A stretch of DNA of 64,000 nt, from NCBI RefSeq assembly GCF_016086655.4, contig NC_052138.2, positions 1,116,001 through 1,180,000 on the forward strand, given 5' to 3'. Origin of the DNA: Lepeophtheirus salmonis. Its lineage: Eukaryota; Arthropoda; Copepoda; Siphonostomatoida; Caligidae. Position 1 is the first letter of the stretch; every line of letters starts with the position of its first letter. The notes under the pieces are model-generated. The model was not told the origin of the DNA. It made no database searches and saw only the letters and a program-made list of their open reading frames with translations. Below, in pieces: positions 1 to 10,672 of the stretch. The translations under genes and the position numbers were made by a program.

Positions 1-127
1 TGCTGTGTCCGTCATCCAAGCACCAAGGCCCTCTAACCCACTTTCATCCAACACTGGGAAGCCATGACAGATGATTACATCTGTAGTGGGCGCCAGGCCT
101 TCCGCCGCCGTCTGGAACCCATTATTT
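1..127 (-). CDS. Probable internal exon of an unrecognised protein, cut by the window edge
   Basis: Read on the minus strand, a splice acceptor (polypyrimidine-poor TTTAACAG) is followed by an open frame of about 42 codons that runs off the window. The frame begins NNGFQTAAEGLAP and contains CHGFPVLDESGLEGLGAW. A second copy at 6785-6974 encodes a clearly similar peptide and starts at an acceptor in the same phase (the first exon base is the third base of a split codon). Agreement of both protein sequence and splice phase argues that these are real exons or recent relics of one gene family. I do not recognise the family. The single conserved Cys-His-Gly and the run of Gly and hydrophobic residues suggest a folded domain, but nothing more can be said. 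Confidence 0.4.
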
Positions 128-794
128 CTGTTAAATTAACGATTAATAGAGCTTTGACACACATCTATTTATAGTATTAATTTGGTTAAAATTATATTGC
201 TAGTTTATAAATTATATCTTGTTAAAGATTAAAATTCAGTGTTCCGATTTTAACAAACCACACGGTAAATGAAAAAAAAATTTCAAAAATAATAAATAAA
301 TAGAAATATTCACTCAAGCTAGTCAATCCAAAAAGAAAAATCCTATTCACGTCCTTTGATCCTACTAGAATTTAGAACGATCCTCCTTCAATATGCATAA
401 ACTTTAATTACAAACCTGTCCGTTTAAAGTCTAAAAATGTTATCTGGGATCTGTTTCATCACTCAAAGATATTCCAAGTTACTGTAGTAGACATTCATGA
501 GTGATTTCATGCCACGCATTCTTCATCCTTTAAACATCCGTAACTTCCTTTTGTGTAAAACATTCCAAAAATACGTTTGTTTCAATATTTAAATACCGTA
601 ATTCCGGTTACTATTCAATTGTTTAAAAATATGACTATTGTGTAGCGAGGACAATTGTGTTATAGCAACCTGTAATATTAGGTAATTATTTTCACTTAAA
701 ATAATATAATCATTCAAGATCCCTCAATTGTTGGTGGATTTTTTGTTTATAAAATTACTATGTACGGAGTAGGGTTTGTGTTTATTCACTTTCT
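128..794. other. Noncoding stretch, nothing recognised
   Basis: This AT-rich sequence has no long open frame, no terminal repeat and no recognisable protein similarity on either strand. If the 1-127 exon is real, this would be the intron upstream of it. Confidence 0.5.
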
Positions 795-925
795 CTCATA
801 GCTGATCGCAGCTAATCTAATAAAACTTCATGAATGCTAAGCTGTTCCTCTCCGAAATATTTTTTAAATTGTCAGGATGCCCACGTTCATAGTATGTTTT
901 TGTTTTTTAGCAACCTGACATATCA
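795..925 (+). repeat. Dispersed repeat D (GCTGAT..AGCT family), copy 1
   Basis: It shares the order GCTGATnGnAGCT, TAATnAAAC, TTCATGA, CTCTCC and AAATTGTCAGG with copies at 4952-5036 (minus), 41185-41310 and 46905-47050. A weaker relative is at 21820-21925. It has no coding capacity. The CAGCTGATTGTAGCTG core is partly palindromic. Confidence 0.6.
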
Positions 926-1059
926 TATTATTTTGAATCAAAAGGAATCTTATTATTAGTTATTTTAAATACTGGAGCAGGTTGTCTTCATCGTGGATTT
1001 CTAGTCGGTGCACTTCCACTTCTAGCTACTAAAGAGCAACTCATAATATTTTCTTCAAG

Positions 1060-1600
1060 AGTAAAGAACAGATCTGCTGAAACACTTTGGAATTGTTTCC
1101 AGAGAGCCGCTGGGTACGTTTCGGAGTGTTCATTCCAAAAGCTTTCACACAGCAAACCGAATCTTGGTCATGAAGTGGATAGGAAAGGCAAAAGCGAGCA
1201 TGGGTCCACATATGCCTTTCTATATTACTTTAGAGGCTATTCAGATGCGACTGTTCAGGAGAGATATAGAGAAAAACCAGAGTGTTAACCATCCGGTCCT
1301 CTTAGTCTCCAGACGTCTTCAGAATGTGGGTGAGTCTAACTTAGAATTTGGGAAATGGAGAATTCGTTCACCAACTTCAAGGACAAATGGTTAAACTATC
1401 GTCTTGCAACTTCCATAATCTTCACTATCAAATCTAGAGAAAATGAAGCTGATAAACTCTGCTCTTTCTGTAAGAAATAGATTGAATCTTCCTTCCATTT
1501 GTTCTAAGAATGTAATAAAATTGAGCCTGTGAAGAAAATTGTGGAAACAAAAATAGAAGAGAATATGGAATATAAATTTAGAAGGAAGATTGGCTTGTGA
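1060..1600 (+). pseudogene. LINE ORF2 C-terminal remnant
   Basis: Plus-strand reading around 1440-1560 gives LCSFCKK, a stop, then IESSFHLF, a stop, and ECNKIEPVKKIV. This is the Cys-x2-Cys...His-x4-Cys knuckle that ends the ORF2 of many non-LTR retrotransposons. A related motif (CHDEFETSFHLFHQCIKI) occurs in the LINE at 50445-52190. Upstream, several frames carry short basic coding scraps. Stops and frameshifts show it is dead, and no reverse transcriptase remains, so it is a 5'-truncated fragment. The family assignment rests on this motif alone. Confidence 0.55.
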
Positions 1601-2287
1601 CTATGCCCCCAACAACAATGACTCACCTAAAAGCAGGCTCTGCCGTAACGAAAATTTTATGCAAATTATATTACAACAGAACGACATGTTAAGTATTATG
1701 AACGTCCGGGATCGAGGATTTTATGAAGTGAGAATTTAAAATATTACGGTCATTTTAAGTTGTGCGTATATTTTTAACTGCTTTGGAGATCAGGGATTAA
1801 GGAGTAGGATTTTAATAATTATTGACTACTAGTTCTTATATTATCTTTTATTATTAATGAGCACATTGAGAGCGATTTATACAAAAGCCATGTCATTTTA
1901 TTAAATGTGCATATATTGTAATAATTGATTATTTAGACGAGTAAAAAAAATAGAATACTTTTTATTGTAAGTGAAAATGAGCACATCCTTTTCATTTGTA
2001 CAATTTGCTCACACAAGTTACAGCATGTTCAAGGAGTTGTTTAGCCGTGGTTTTATGTCTACAATTTTTTGAGTATATTTATAAAATATAGCCTTTTTAA
2101 GGGACTTCTCAAATGTTGCAAAATCCCCGTAGCCAGGGACACGGTTGAGACAGTTGAACAATATCGAATTAAACAATTAGACTAATTAAAATTTGATGAT
2201 GAATACATTATGTCTACTTTTCTTTATATATAACTAATAAGTTTCTATTTATTTTAGTATATTACCATTTAATTTTATTTGTATTAG
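1601..2287. other. Noncoding stretch, faint MITE-like scrap
   Basis: No gene is visible. About 1990-2025 (TTTGTACAATTTGCTCACACAAGTTACA) resembles the terminal repeat of the MITE at 34603-34985. The rest is unremarkable AT-rich DNA. Confidence 0.4.
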
Positions 2288-2440
2288 CTTGGGGAAAAAG
2301 TAATTTCGTATTTATCACTTTATTTTAATGCTTTATGAAAAGTGTTACAATCAACTGATGAAAGCCAAGTATGACCAGATCTGTTTGATAACTTGTTGCT
2401 AACGAGAATCCAACTTCATAATTCCCTTTATCGGAGATAT
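2288..2440 (+). mobile_element. Possible mariner 5' end fragment
   Basis: The segment opens with TTGGGGAAAAAGTAATTTCG, which resembles the outer end of many mariner elements (TTGG..AAAAAGTAATT). A following 5' untranslated-like stretch ends in GTTGCTAACGAGAATCCAACTTC. No transposase follows. Terminal similarity alone supports it. Confidence 0.35.
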
Positions 2441-2504
2441 ATAATAACTAAGTGTGTTGACTTAAATTTCATATACTAAGTCTCGTAAAGGCCCGAGGAC
2501 CACT

Positions 2505-2775
2505 TATATATTTTGTACAAGTTACAACCAAAAACTGCGACTAATAATTTTAAATGAAGGATTCACAGTATAAGGATAATGTGATAATTGAATACTCGAT
2601 GGGTGATTCATATATTAATGGTGTAATTTCTGACTATTAGTATGAATTCATAGTTAGTCATTAGAATAACCAGTGTTGTAATTAAATAATGCATTATTTA
2701 TGATGAAGAAATTGAATCTTGTACACTTTGCTATACAAGTACCAACGTCTATGGACATCATAACCTGTACATTAC
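2505..2775. repeat. MITE family M, copy 1 (partial)
   Basis: The sequence TTGTACAAGTTACAACC, a centre with AAGGATAATGTGATAATTGAATAnTCnATGG, and a right end with TTGTACACTTTGCTATACAAGT match the better-preserved copy at 34603-34985 in order and spacing. It has diverged and lacks precise ends. Confidence 0.6.
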
Positions 2776-2940
2776 ATATATATAAACACCAGATGGAAAC
2801 TTGACACTTACAAATTGAAAAGAAAATTAAAAATAGCCAGCCATTCTTTAATTATACACTTAACACACAAAATAATTAATCTGTTTCTGATACATAGACA
2901 ATGATAAATTGATTTACTCTATTTGGCTGCCATTGGCCTC

Positions 2941-3440
2941 TCAGGAGGCGACAAGCCTCTTGTAAAAATATTTGCAGTTATTACGAATGAAGTTCGGGTC
3001 CGCGGCAGCCCTCCTTAACGAAGATACATTTATGGCTTCAACGTTTGATGATGGATGCTGCAGGCCGCCCTCCTTACGATATGCGGCCAGAAAGAAAAGT
3101 CGAGTGGATTGACATCTGGAATGTATGGTGTCCACATTCTCTTGTCCCGAAAAGGGATATTGTTAGCTAAGAAAGTATGAATAATTTTCGTAGTGAGTTG
3201 GGCCCCATCTTGCTGAAAGGTGACATTGCAGTCCGAAAAATTTGCTTGAACTCAGGGAGCAGATTGGGCTAGGAAACGTATATGTACATGGCTGTAGTGA
3301 GTCTATAACCCTCCAGGAACCAGATCAGGGACGCCACAATGCCGTTGAAGGTTCCTCTTTGTTGCGGTCTAGCCTGACCACCTCTGTTGGAGAAGAAGTG
3401 TTGATGCCCTAAGCCTTGAATCCCGCTGCAATACCATTTC
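2941..3440 (-). pseudogene. Tc1/mariner-type transposase remnant
   Basis: Minus-strand reading gives FSDCNVTFQQDGAQLT, then FLANNIPFRDKRMWTP, then PDVNPLDFSFWPHIV. These are the second catalytic Asp context (FQQDGA) and the third catalytic position (SPDLNPLDF..W) of the DDE transposase of the Tc1/mariner superfamily. Upstream there is only a broken trace of the Gly-rich core. The N-terminal DNA-binding half is missing and at least two stops or frameshifts interrupt it. It is a dead fragment with no visible terminal repeats. Confidence 0.75.
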
Positions 3441-4951
3441 TCTTCCGATTTAAAAAAATAAACAGGTACTTTAGAACCCTATACCATTACAGACATTTCT
3501 AATTCTCTTACACAGAACCTCTCAAATCAACATAATATATGTTACAAGTTTCCACCCAGTATGCCATATAAAAATAGAATGAACTAAAAATCACTTGAGA
3601 ACAAACTTTTTTCCCTGACGAAAGTATTGAGCTATGGAACTCCAAAAAAAATCTGATTTTAAAATAAAAACTATGTTTTTGAAAATGTTCCTATTGGGGT
3701 TTGAGAGATAGATGGTGTTGTGATAAGACATTCTCGTTTCCTAGAAGAAGTAGCCATGGTTTAGTTTCCGGGGTAGAGAAAATAGGTGTATCTTTTTTGT
3801 TTAAAATTATGTGGAGCGTAATAACATTGTTAATGGCACGTCTATGGTATAGAGTAATGAGAGTAAGTCTCTTGAGTTTGCATGGATTGTCGTCGTTATC
3901 TCCCAATGACATAACAATAAAATATAAGCCTATACCCCAAAAAATCTTAACAAAAATTTATTTTACGCAAAATAATTCTTTGTTTTAATATTCAAAACAT
4001 TAATATTATATTGTTAAAAAGAAAAAAATAATAGCACAAATCCATTTGCACCTTAAAATATTAAATATATATTTAATGTCTTTAAGTATTTGACTTGACG
4101 TAGGCCCTTTTACACCTAACAAGAAATAAGTATTAAATATTCTTTGTTATATAGGATTGGTGTATTATTAATATGTAATTATTTATAAAATATATATTTT
4201 AAATATTATATTAGTATGTTACTCATGTACTAGAGGGCTCTTTGAACACACTTCTCATTCACTGCCATTAATTTTTTTACTAAACTTTAGAAAGAGAAAG
4301 AAAAACGACCCAAAATCATTTTTTTACAATAAGAAATACTCTTCCAAATGTGGCACTATTCTTTATTAAAAGTTGCGATATCTTAAAAGCAGTTGGTTAT
4401 TTGAGCTTAACCAATGAACGTTAAGAACAGTACATGTAAGATACAAAATATACAGAGAATCAGCAGCTGCCTAAAATCTTGAATATTGTAGTTTTTGATG
4501 CTGTGAAGTTAGCATACTGACTTAATTGATAGTAAGGATTTATTAATTCAAAAATGTTAAAGACATCCCCAAATCAAGTTCCAAAACCGTTATATGGAAC
4601 AAACTTTGCTCAATGATATCCTCATAAGTGTGTAAGTAAGTCACGTCATCATCAAAATGTGTCAAATATCGTTGAAATACTTATCAACATCCATATTTGA
4701 TAAGAATATTAAATGCAGCCTTAATTATTTCAGGATAACGACAAACTATTCTTATTCATGAAAGCTACTTAAAGTTTGATTGAATAATAAAATGGGTGCA
4801 TTTGAGTATTTTTCTGTCATATAAGTGACTAACATAAGTAAGTGTTATTAGCGTTGGTAAACAGACAAAGTTTGCTTAAATTGCAGTTAGTGATGAAAAT
4901 GATGTATATTTTGGGCATGTTAAAAAAAGAAACCGAATATCAAGATGCTAA
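3441..4951. other. Long noncoding stretch, nothing recognised
   Basis: It is AT-rich throughout. Short open frames around 3700-3990 overlap each other on opposite strands and show no domain, so they are read as chance. No repeat end or RNA gene was recognised. Confidence 0.5.
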
Positions 4952-5036
4952 ACCTGACAATTTGAAAAAAATGATTTGGAGGAGATCAGCTTCGCTGTCA
5001 TGACGATTCATTAGATCAGCTACAATCAGCTGTGAC
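4952..5036 (-). repeat. Dispersed repeat D, copy 2
   Basis: Reverse complement of this interval gives CACAGCTGATTGTAGCTGATCTAATGAA.CGTCATGACAGC...CTCCTCCAAAT...AATTGTCAGG. This is the same family as 795-925, 41185-41310 and 46905-47050. Confidence 0.65.
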
Positions 5037-5061
5037 AAGAGAGAAAAAGGAGAAATAAATA

Positions 5062-5200
5062 AACGTAGAACTCCGGAACAAATCTTCAAGGTTACTCTCT
5101 GTCTTTTATGAGCACAAATAAATTGTCAATGAGGGTTCCAATATAATTGAATGTAAGTTCACTCTGCAGGAGTTATATAAAATAACAACAGATAACAAAC
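5062..5200 (+). repeat. Dispersed repeat G, copy 1
   Basis: AACTCCGGAACAAATCTTCAAGGTTACT, a CTTTTATGAGCACA stretch, TATAATTGAATGTA and GCAGGAGTTATATAA recur in the same order at 60015-60205, and partly at 21415-21500. It is noncoding. Confidence 0.6.
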
Positions 5201-5636
5201 ATTCAAACATTCACTCTTCAGTTTGACAACCAAAAAACCCCCTCAAAAAACGGACAAGCAAAAAAGTACTCCCGATTTTCATCACTAAATATAGTAATAC
5301 CATTCTTTTCATTTTTAAATTTTTTCCCACATAATATTTGAAATTTCATTTTCTCAAAAAGAAAAATATATATATAATCCTGTTGATGCCCTGGTGCAGA
5401 ATTATATTTTACAAAAAAAGTCATTTGCTTCATAATTTGAGGCAATTGCCTTTTATTAATAAAAGCAAAAACTCTTTCATGGAGGGAAGGGGGAGGCTCC
5501 TGATTTGTGGGGAGCTGGCTTCCATTGTTCACTTCCAGGGCTGGCTCATAGAGCCGTTACCTTCGGTAACGACGACTATCACTACTAAGATGTTCTCAAT
5601 GACGCAGTTTCTCTATTTTATCAAAGGCTAGTGCAA

Positions 5637-5812
5637 ATATCCAGCATTGACTGGAGTTTTTAGGCACCAGCAAACATACAAACTTTGCTACATTAATATA
5701 GAAGATGAAATTTTTGGGGTTACTTTCCGTTTTTCATGAGCACACTCATAAGTAATTGCTCAATACTTAAATGTTCTCTCTTCAAGAATACAAGAAAAAA
5801 AATATGAGCTTT
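5637..5812 (-). mobile_element. Helitron-like 3' end remnant
   Basis: The reverse complement begins near CCAGTCAATGCTGGATATTTGCACTAG, a decayed form of the GGGCAATGCCGGGTA..CTAG hairpin and terminus used by Helitrons. The adjacent ATnTAGAAnATGA...CTCCGTTTTTn...TCAAGAAT sequence matches 15335-15510, which supports a shared element. Confidence 0.45.
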
Positions 5813-6089
5813 TGATTTTTTTAAATATGACTTGATGTCCCAACGAGTACTTTAGGTCGTTGTAAAACCTCATCTAAAGTCATATTTATTTCTTTATATA
5901 AAGTACTTCTAATTTTTAAAAAAATGTATGAATTGACCTAAACGCTTGCAAGATTTTATTCATTGTTACATATCGTTTTTATACAACTCTACTTAGTCTT
6001 CTTTTTTTTTAATATTACGCAAACGTTTGATTGTATGGATATTTCTTAGCCCAGCACATCAAATATATATCTATGAAGGGAGTAGTTTT
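5813..6089. other. Noncoding spacer, nothing recognised
   Basis: AT-rich spacer between two Helitron-like ends that point in opposite directions. No gene or terminal repeat was seen. Confidence 0.4.
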
Positions 6090-6172
6090 AATAATTAAAG
6101 TTTGTCTGTTTTTTTGTTTTTTGGGCGTTCCAAATAACTCCGAGCAATCCCGATTTCTCCTGCTAGTAATCG
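6090..6172 (+). mobile_element. Helitron-like 3' terminus
   Basis: The interval contains GTTTGTCTGTTTTTTTG, ACTCCGAGCAATCCCGATTT and an end at CTCCTGCTAGT followed by A. A GC hairpin a few bases before a CTAGT terminus is the Helitron 3' signature, here slightly decayed. A second copy at 13070-13160 ends the same way. Confidence 0.6.
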
Positions 6173-6784
6173 ATAAAATAGAGATACCACAAAACATAGT
6201 ACAATTCTTAGACCACATAAATGATAAACCAAGTAGTAGAGGACTTGTACTAAAAATTTGTTACTCAATTTGGACTTGTTAAATTTGTTTTATTTTGCAA
6301 CCTCTCTTCCAAAAGAAAAAAAAAAGGCCCAAAATCAGTTGGTAATTAGCTCATTATTCTAACTAATTTTTATGTCTATGAGTTAATAGCGTGTAGAAAG
6401 TTATGTGTACAACTGTTGATATAAATGTGGCTCCGATCACTAATCTAGTTAAATAAAAATGTTACGTTCGATATAGATAATATTTTATATATAAATAGAA
6501 TTAAGTATTTCATTTTATTATCCGTAAAAGTAAGAATACCCAAAGTCGGTTCGGGTCTAGGATCTTTTTGGATAATTCATGATAACTTTACCTTATCGGG
6601 GTACTTAGGTTCCGGCTCTAAGACCCGTCTTATATCTAGATCTGACTTTACTTGTGAGCATGGACTTGACTCTCAACTTGGATTTACAGTATATGTACTT
6701 CCGGAGAGAGAGGCTACTTTTGACACCAGCAATGAAAGTGTTATAAGTTCTTTTGAACTCTTTTTTTACACTTTTGCACCCCCC
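6173..6784. other. Noncoding stretch with minor repeats
   Basis: 6293-6370 (CAACCTCTCTTCCAAAAG..AAAGGCCCAAAATCAGTTGGT) recurs at 13700-13760 and 42065-42145, so it is a dispersed repeat. 6545-6640 has imperfectly mirrored GGGTCT and AGACCC motifs. No gene was seen. Confidence 0.45.
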
Positions 6785-6974
6785 TTAGGCCCTGATGCTA
6801 ACTCTCTCGACTACAGTTTTTGGGTACATGGCAAGTGGAAGGCTTTCAGTCTCCTTCATACAAACACCAAGGCCCAAAAAGCCACTCTCAGCCAGCACTG
6901 GGATCCCATGACAGAGTACTACATACGCAGCGGATGCCAGGCCGTCCACCGTTTCCGGGAAGCCATCATTGTCG
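6785..6974 (-). CDS. Orphan exon paralogous to 1-127, function unknown
   Basis: On the minus strand the acceptor CCTTAG is followed by DNDGFPETVDGLASAA, CHGIPVLAESGFLGLGVCMK, and a frame that stays open to TAA at 6787-6785. It aligns with the 1-127 exon over about 42 residues: the GF, GLA, CHG-PVL-ESG and GLG positions are kept. The acceptor phase is the same. Base identity between the copies is roughly 70 per cent by eye, with changes that largely keep amino-acid character, which fits past selection. No upstream exon was found, so it may be the last exon of a gene or a duplicated relic. Confidence 0.4.
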
Positions 6975-7758
6975 CTAAGGACAGCTAAAGGATTATTTTT
7001 TATATAACTTGGTACGAAGATTAATATATGGTCAAAGTAAGAGGTACTTTCATTTTGAGGTGTTAAGGTATAACACAATGAATAATGGAACATAAATTTG
7101 GAGCAAATTGAGATAAATAGCTTAATTTTGATTTTGGGCTCTACCGAGTGCCCATTACAGTTTAATTTTCCTTTACAAAGAATATGACTTTGTCCAGCGG
7201 GAAAAAGTATTAACCCAAAAATGGAACAGTCTAATTTGCATAAGTACATTTCTTAAACAAGAATAACTATAAAAAAAAAACTAATAAGAAAAGCAAATTC
7301 GCTCCCCCACAATATATCCAAAAAAAGTATATATTGAAACAAACCCATTCTACAAAGAAAAAGAAGATATTATGAACATTAAATAAATAGTACAAAAAAA
7401 AAAAAAAAAAAAAGACAAAAAATGAAAAACAATTATTTGAATATTTTACGCCTTATTTAAATTATTGCGTGCTATGTGCTTTAAAGTCTCATTACAAATT
7501 AAAATGAGATCATGTACGTACGTACATATGAGTACTAGATATTGAGTAAAGTTTTTTTCTCCCGGTATCTACATTTCCCGGGATTTCCCTGGGCTTTACA
7601 ACTAGGGGATATCCTGCATTTAATTATTTCATATTCGTGATGGGACGAGTAAAAAAAAATCATGATACTTATTCCGATCCGATTCATGTAAAAAATCCCA
7701 ATGCCGATTACAATTCTTTTATATTTTTAGAAATAGTCAAAAAATACAATTTTGCTAT
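6975..7758. other. Noncoding stretch, nothing recognised
   Basis: It is AT-rich with several homopolymer A runs (for example near 7395-7415) and a short CGTACGTACGTA palindromic run near 7515-7527. The open frame reaching back to 7249 is only the random upstream extension of the exon at 6785-6974. Confidence 0.45.
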
Positions 7759-7835
7759 CAGGGGCTTCCACAGGATAATATTTTTGGGGAGGCTTGGTTT
7801 TTCTATTTTTTTTGAAAAAAAAAAAAAAAAATAAA
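7759..7835 (+). repeat. hAT-type MITE family H, 5' fragment
   Basis: It begins CAGGGGCTTCCACAGG followed by ATAATATTTTTGGGGAGGCTTGG, then T-rich and A-rich DNA. The same 5' end is seen at 9760, 36112 and 56720. It is truncated after about 75 bases. Confidence 0.6.
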
Positions 7836-8639
7836 AATAATTAGTACTTATAACAGGTATAAACTATTAAAAAACTGATCGTCTAACGACCAGGTAAAAT
7901 GCAATTATGATAGTGAAATTTGATTCTTCTACCTTCACTTAGGCGGTCAGAAGGGATCAAATATAATTTTAGACCTACTTTTGTTATGTAAGATGATCTT
8001 TTCAGCACTTTAACAAAAAAAAAAAAAAAAGAAAAGCTAAAACCCTGCCTTGATCCCAGAACCTATTTTTCACCAATGAGTTTGTATTTTTTAAATTTAT
8101 TTTCATGGTAATGAGAAGAAAATCACGAACGTCGTGAACATTAAAGCCATTTTATGACCTTTTTAAGTTTATAAAGTACAGTTTAAAGGTCATATGAAAG
8201 GTGAAAACAAAGGTCAAATTCATATAATTTTATAATTTAGCGTGTATACTAGGAGTCCCAATTTTTAATGAACTGTTTATTAAATATTCTATTGTATTTT
8301 AATGAAAAATTTATATTCCAAAGTTTCATTATTGAAAGGGTGATTTTTTTTTACCTCGATAGACATATTGAAAATGATTTATTTTAAACGACATTCTCTT
8401 TTTCTTAAGGGATTCAGAATGCAAAAAAGTATTACCTGGTAAAACGCATTTTATAAACTTAGTATTTAGAACGGGTTAAATAACTGTACAGAAAAACTGT
8501 CAATCAAGCGACTAGGAAATTCAAATTGTGACAACACAATTTGAATTTGTAAACACAATGATGATAACGAAATTTGAATTTCCTAGCTTCAATATTAGCA
8601 AAGACTTAGTCATACAGATATTAAAAGTTGAATATCTCA
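7836..8639. other. Noncoding stretch with a perfect 16-bp inverted repeat
   Basis: The two arms at 8512-8527 and 8571-8586 are exact reverse complements. Nothing coding was seen. Homopolymer A runs occur near 8014-8030. Confidence 0.55.
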
Positions 8640-9130
8640 GTTCAAGATTTTCAAAAATTGAAAGATTACATTTTTAGAAAAAAATATGAAGAGTTTAAAA
8701 AAAAATTGAAGAGTTAAATGAAAAAGAAATTAAATTTTTCCTAAAAAAATTTCATGAATTTTAAATATTACATTTTTTAGTAAAAAGTTTCAAACATCCA
8801 CAGGCATTCATATAAAAATGACATTTTTTGGAAACAAATTTAAAATATTATTTTTTTTGGAAAAGAAAAAACTCAAAACACATTAACCATTCCCAATAAA
8901 TTCAATATTTTCAGAGCTGCTCAACAAAGTTAAATTTTTGAAAAAAATTCAAAAATCCGCAGTTGTTCACAAATAATGAAATTTTTCGGAGAAAATTTTA
9001 AAAAGTCCATAGTTATTCCCAGAAAGTTAAATTTCTTGGTAAAAAATTTGATAAATTATTTTTTAAAATTAATGTTAATATTTTCTAGTAAAAAGCAAAA
9101 TTCCTTAATTTTGGAGGCCCACCCCACCTG
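8640..9130 (+). repeat. hAT-type MITE family H, internal and 3' part
   Basis: It is built from loosely repeated units of about 60 bases of the form AAATTTTTGGAAAAAAATTTnAAAAATCCACAGCTGTTCnCAAA. It ends in TTAATTTTGGAGGCCCACCCCACCTG, a decayed version of the family 3' end. The 5' terminus is not identifiable. Confidence 0.55.
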
Positions 9131-9758
9131 TATTTTCTAATTGAGTCAACGATATATTGATAATTTTTGGAACAAAAGATACAATATTTCCGTACTAAGA
9201 TAACCTGTACCGGGTTAAAAATTGCTTGCAAGACCTTAAAATTTGCCAGAGTCAGTTTTTCGATACTCCCCAGCAGAAAAGGGCTATGAGCAGGAGTAAA
9301 AAAATATGAACCCGAATGCGGGACAGTTTAATCTTTATGTACTATGTACATAAAAAAACTATGATTTTATGGAAACTTTCTGATATACTCGTAAAATAAA
9401 AATGATAGACTTGGGTGAGTTCACATACCTAGTAGATTGTAAAGTAACAATAGACGAAATGACGACGAGAAAATAATAAGAATAATAAAAAGACCCTCTT
9501 CTCTGTACGCCCACGTGATATCATGAATGTCGTTGTTGTTGTGAAGAACGATAAGTGCGTAGACGCTCACTCCGATTACCTCTCATGATAAAATAAAACA
9601 ATTAAATGAGGCCTGTCCAGGATATTTCAAATTAACCGATGTATGTAAGTATTTGTTTAATATGTACCTCTATCATTATCTATGTTTGTAGTGACAATCT
9701 TGTAACAAATAACAATAAAAGACCACATTTATTTACACTCCAATATTGCAAAGACATA
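9131..9758. other. Noncoding spacer, nothing recognised
   Basis: No open frame with recognisable content, no terminal repeats and no RNA gene were seen. Confidence 0.45.
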
Positions 9759-9759
9759 C

Positions 9760-10383
9760 CGAACTGTCCGTAGGATTATATGTATATTTTTTTTTGGGGG
9801 GGGGCGCTCGGTTTTGGAACTTTTTTCGAAAGAAATTTCAAAAATCTACCTTTAAAAAATTTTTTTTTTTGATTTCTTTTTTTAAAATCAAGAGTTGTAA
9901 CCAACAATTGAAATTTTTGGAAATTTTTTTTTAAAAATTAAATTTTTCTCCGAAAAATCTACAGTTATTGCCAAAAAAATAAAAAAATTAATAGCTATTT
10001 TCAAAAAAAAAAAGTTTTTTGAAAGAAATTTTTAAAATTATCACAGAATAATTTCAAATATTTTTAGCTATTGACAAAAAATTAAATGTTTTGGAGGAAA
10101 AATTTCGAAAATCTATATCTATTGACAAAAAAGTAATTTTTTGGAAAAAAAGTTTAAAAATCCAGAGCTGTTCAGAAAAAACTAATATTAAAAATAAAAG
10201 CTATAAAATTAAATTTCAATAAAAAATTTTTGATTTTTTTTAAATCCATAGATATTTACAGAATATGAGTTTTTTTGGAAAAAAATTAGAAAAATTTAAA
10301 TATATTTCAGATATTCATTTTATAGTAAGATTAATAAATCTTCAAAATGGGGGGGGGGCTACAGCCCCTCCAGACACCCCCTG
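9760..10383 (+). repeat. hAT-type MITE family H, near-complete copy
   Basis: The 5' end (CTGTCCGTAGGATTATATG...GGGGGGGGGCGCTCGG) and the 3' end (GGGGGGCTACAGCCCCTCC, then AGACACCCCCTG) bracket about 560 bases of AT-rich, loosely repeating units. The last bases, read in reverse complement, are CAGGGGGTGTCTGG, matching the CAGGGGCGT type start of the family, so the ends are inverted. It has no coding capacity. Confidence 0.6.
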
Positions 10384-10439
10384 ACATATTTAGTAGTTTT
10401 TTGAGAAACTGGGGAAATTGATTGTAATTTTTGGGAATT

Positions 10440-10672
10440 TATGGGAATCTTCTACTAAAAACAGGTCGAAGGATTGGAGCCCATGAGAAATGCTTCTTGA
10501 AAAACAGAAAAGATTTCAGATATATCAAGGAGCATTCAATGTTTGATAGAATCATTGCGTTCGAATAATATGCTGAGTGCTTTTATTATAATTGATATCA
10601 GTAAAGTATTTGATTCTATTTATCATCATTTGCTAGAGTTGATTTACCTGGCGTTTCCGGGACATTAAGAAA
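10440..10672 (+). pseudogene. LINE reverse-transcriptase fragment
   Basis: One plus frame gives QKCFLKNRKDFRYIKEHSM. A second, one frameshift later, gives LSAFIIIDISKVFDSIYHHL. This is the QxgFLxxR...iDixKAFDSixHxxL stretch holding the first catalytic Asp region of non-LTR reverse transcriptases. Fewer than 80 residues survive. It is not the same sequence as the LINEs at 26950 or 50445. Confidence 0.65.

Noticed and set aside
2941..3135. Frame of 64 codons as a standalone small gene
   Set aside because: It is the third-block part of a Tc1/mariner transposase relic that continues upstream in other frames.
6031..6282. 83-codon frame with a membrane-like stretch
   Set aside because: It overlaps a Helitron-like terminus that recurs at 13070-13160, and the reading frame is not conserved between the copies.
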